A stretch of DNA of 7,028 nucleotides from Prevotella sp. (GTDB lineage: Bacteria > Bacteroidota > Bacteroidia > Bacteroidales > Bacteroidaceae). Below are positions 5,984 to 7,028 of the stretch, piece after piece. Both the position numbers and the translations under genes were made by a program. How positions within the stretch are numbered: the first letter of the stretch is position 1; the number at the start of each line of letters is the position of its first letter. Location: NCBI GenBank assembly GCA_017424205.1, contig JAFPAS010000246.1, forward strand, positions 1 through 7,028, written 5' to 3'. Under the pieces are notes generated by a model. The model was not told the origin of the DNA. It saw only the letters and a list, made by a program, of their open reading frames with translations, and made no database searches.

Positions 5984-6039
5984 ATATTTTCCTTTATCTT
6001 CTTAACATTCGAAACTTGAGTAAAACTAATTAATTTAAA

Positions 6040-7028
6040 ATGAAAACCATGAAAACACAAACATTAAAGAAAAACACACCAACTCACAATGCCTTTGACT
6101 TGGCAAAGCTTATGATCAATCTTAAACCAGAAACATTTGCTAATTACATCAGGCGACTGATGGAATGGAGGAGGGACTACGAAGGGTCGTCCGCTGTGAA
6201 GGAAAAGATAAAAAATCCAGCAGAGACTACAGGCATAATAAACTATCTTACGGAAAAATATCGTCTGAGGTATAATACGGTGATGGGATATGCTGAATAT
6301 AAAAGCAAGGATGAAGACGATAACTGCTGGCGACCTATAGACAGGCGTGTAGCTAACAGCTTCACTATCGATGCACGAACTAATGGAATTAAAGTTTGGG
6401 ATAAGGATATCAATAGATACTTGCAGTCTGATAAGATTCCTGATTATAATCCCGTAACGGACTATCTCAATAGTGTAAAACCTCTTTGGGATGGAAAAGA
6501 CTATATCAGCATACTGGCAAAGACTGTGAAGACAGGTGCTCCACTTTGGGAGCGATGGTTTCGTACATGGCTGCTTGCTATGGTTGCACAATGGCGAGGT
6601 ATGAACAGCAAGTACGGTAACTCTGTTGCACCGCTGCTTATTTCCGGACAGGGATACAACAAATCAACATTCTGTCGCTCACTGATTCCGCCAATTCTGC
6701 AGTGGGGGTATACAGATAATATGTCTGTAGAAAACAAACGCGGGCTGATGCTTGCCATGGCAGAGATGCTGTTGATAAATCTTGATGAGTTTAATCAGAT
6801 TTCCAGCCGTAACCAGGAAGGATTCCTGAAGAACCATATACAGCTCGCTAGTGTTAAGGCGAAGCGTCCATACGGCAAGCATGTAGAGGAGTTGCCACGT
6901 CTCGCTTCATTCATTGCTACTACTAATATTGCAGACACACTCTCTGACCCATCTGGTAACAGACGCTTTATTGGCATAGAACTGACAGAACCGATTGACG
7001 TTTCTGTTTCAATCAATCATGATCAACT
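6040..7028 (+). CDS. VapE/VirE-like P-loop ATPase, 3' partial
   Basis: The frame is open from ATG 6040 to the window end (329 codons, no stop); an in-frame TAA at 6031-6033 fixes the earliest start, and ATG 6049 is the alternative. The N-terminal region (about 1-125) is not recognised and shows no primase domain. From residue 134 the protein follows the virulence-associated-protein-E plan: YNPVTDYLNSVKPLWDG (136-152), WERWFRTW (170-177), Walker A-like SGQGYNKST (202-210), Walker B MLLINLDEF (243-251, Asp249-Glu250), a sensor-like IATTN (292-296) and GNRRF (306-310). The family is related to superfamily-3/D5-type helicase ATPases and is found on phages and mobile islands, where members often act in replication; in Bacteroidales such genes are common on accessory elements. 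Substrate and partner are unknown. The Walker A lacks its usual glycines. Low-bias codon use contrasts with the str genes. Confidence 0.85.
   Translation, partial: MKTMKTQTLKKNTPTHNAFDLAKLMINLKPETFANYIRRLMEWRRDYEGSSAVKEKIKNPAETTGIINYLTEKYRLRYNTVMGYAEYKSKDEDDNCWRPIDRRVANSFTIDARTNGIKVWDKDINRYLQSDKIPDYNPVTDYLNSVKPLWDGKDYISILAKTVKTGAPLWERWFRTWLLAMVAQWRGMNSKYGNSVAPLLISGQGYNKSTFCRSLIPPILQWGYTDNMSVENKRGLMLAMAEMLLINLDEFNQISSRNQEGFLKNHIQLASVKAKRPYGKHVEELPRLASFIATTNIADTLSDPSGNRRFIGIELTEPIDVSVSINHDQ

Larger units (their letters stand above)
5720..6039. other. Non-coding spacer with hairpins and a tandem duplication
   Basis: No gene is supported in these 320 bp. They contain an 11-bp palindrome GCATA-G-TATGC (5721-5731) directly after the stop, GGTAT/ATACC (5752-5756, 5766-5770) competing with TACCTT/AAGGTA (5767-5772, 5785-5790), a GAAGTT/AACTTC hairpin, a 10-bp tandem duplication and a candidate promoter for the ATPase gene. 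TACCTTTG at 5767-5774 resembles a -7 element, but the nearest TTTG (5749-5752) is only 14 nt upstream, so I do not call a promoter there. Confidence 0.6.

Noticed and set aside
6064..6591. 175-codon open frame on the - strand, with further - strand frames up to 7016
   Set aside because: Antisense to the VapE-like gene, whose + strand translation carries clear Walker A/B and GNRRF motifs.

Overview
The window looks like a Bacteroidota chromosome, most likely order Bacteroidales and Prevotella-like. Three things point there: promoters of the TAnnTTTG type (TACCTTTG at 715-722, TATCTTTG at 5220-5227), AT-rich leaders with almost no Shine-Dalgarno sequences, and gene content typical of the group (a small outer-membrane beta-barrel protein, the rpsL-rpsG-fusA-rpsJ order, and a VapE/VirE-type ATPase). 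Genus assignment is inference; no 16S or other decisive marker is present.

All recognisable genes lie on the + strand. Positions 2-511 are the 3' part of an outer-membrane beta-barrel gene, ended by a long hairpin. A Bacteroidota-type promoter then drives the str operon: rpsL (S12, 805-1185), rpsG (S7, 1344-1820), fusA (EF-G, 1842-3959) and rpsJ (S10, 4074-4379). These encode core translation components: decoding-centre protein S12, head proteins S7 and S10, and the translocation GTPase EF-G. fusA is preceded by a full AGGAGG, which is unusual in this phylum. rpsJ has a 114-nt leader with two competing helices. A textbook intrinsic terminator (11-bp perfect stem plus T8) closes the operon directly after rpsJ, so here S10 is not co-transcribed with rplC and the rest of the S10 cluster.

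From 4434 to 5266 there is no convincing gene. This stretch is rich in inverted repeats. The most notable is a roughly 200-bp nested, RNA-like fold at 4680-4910, closed by a perfect 9-bp inverted repeat and containing two internal hairpins; it could be a dispersed palindromic repeat or a structured RNA. Next comes a promoter and a 150-aa six-cysteine protein of unknown function (5267-5719), then a 320-bp spacer with hairpins and a 10-bp tandem duplication. The window ends inside a VapE/VirE-like P-loop ATPase gene (6040 to beyond 7028) whose Walker A motif is non-canonical. The second half therefore reads as accessory sequence lying next to, or inserted into, the ribosomal protein cluster. I see no tRNA, rRNA, CRISPR array, transposase or integrase in the window.
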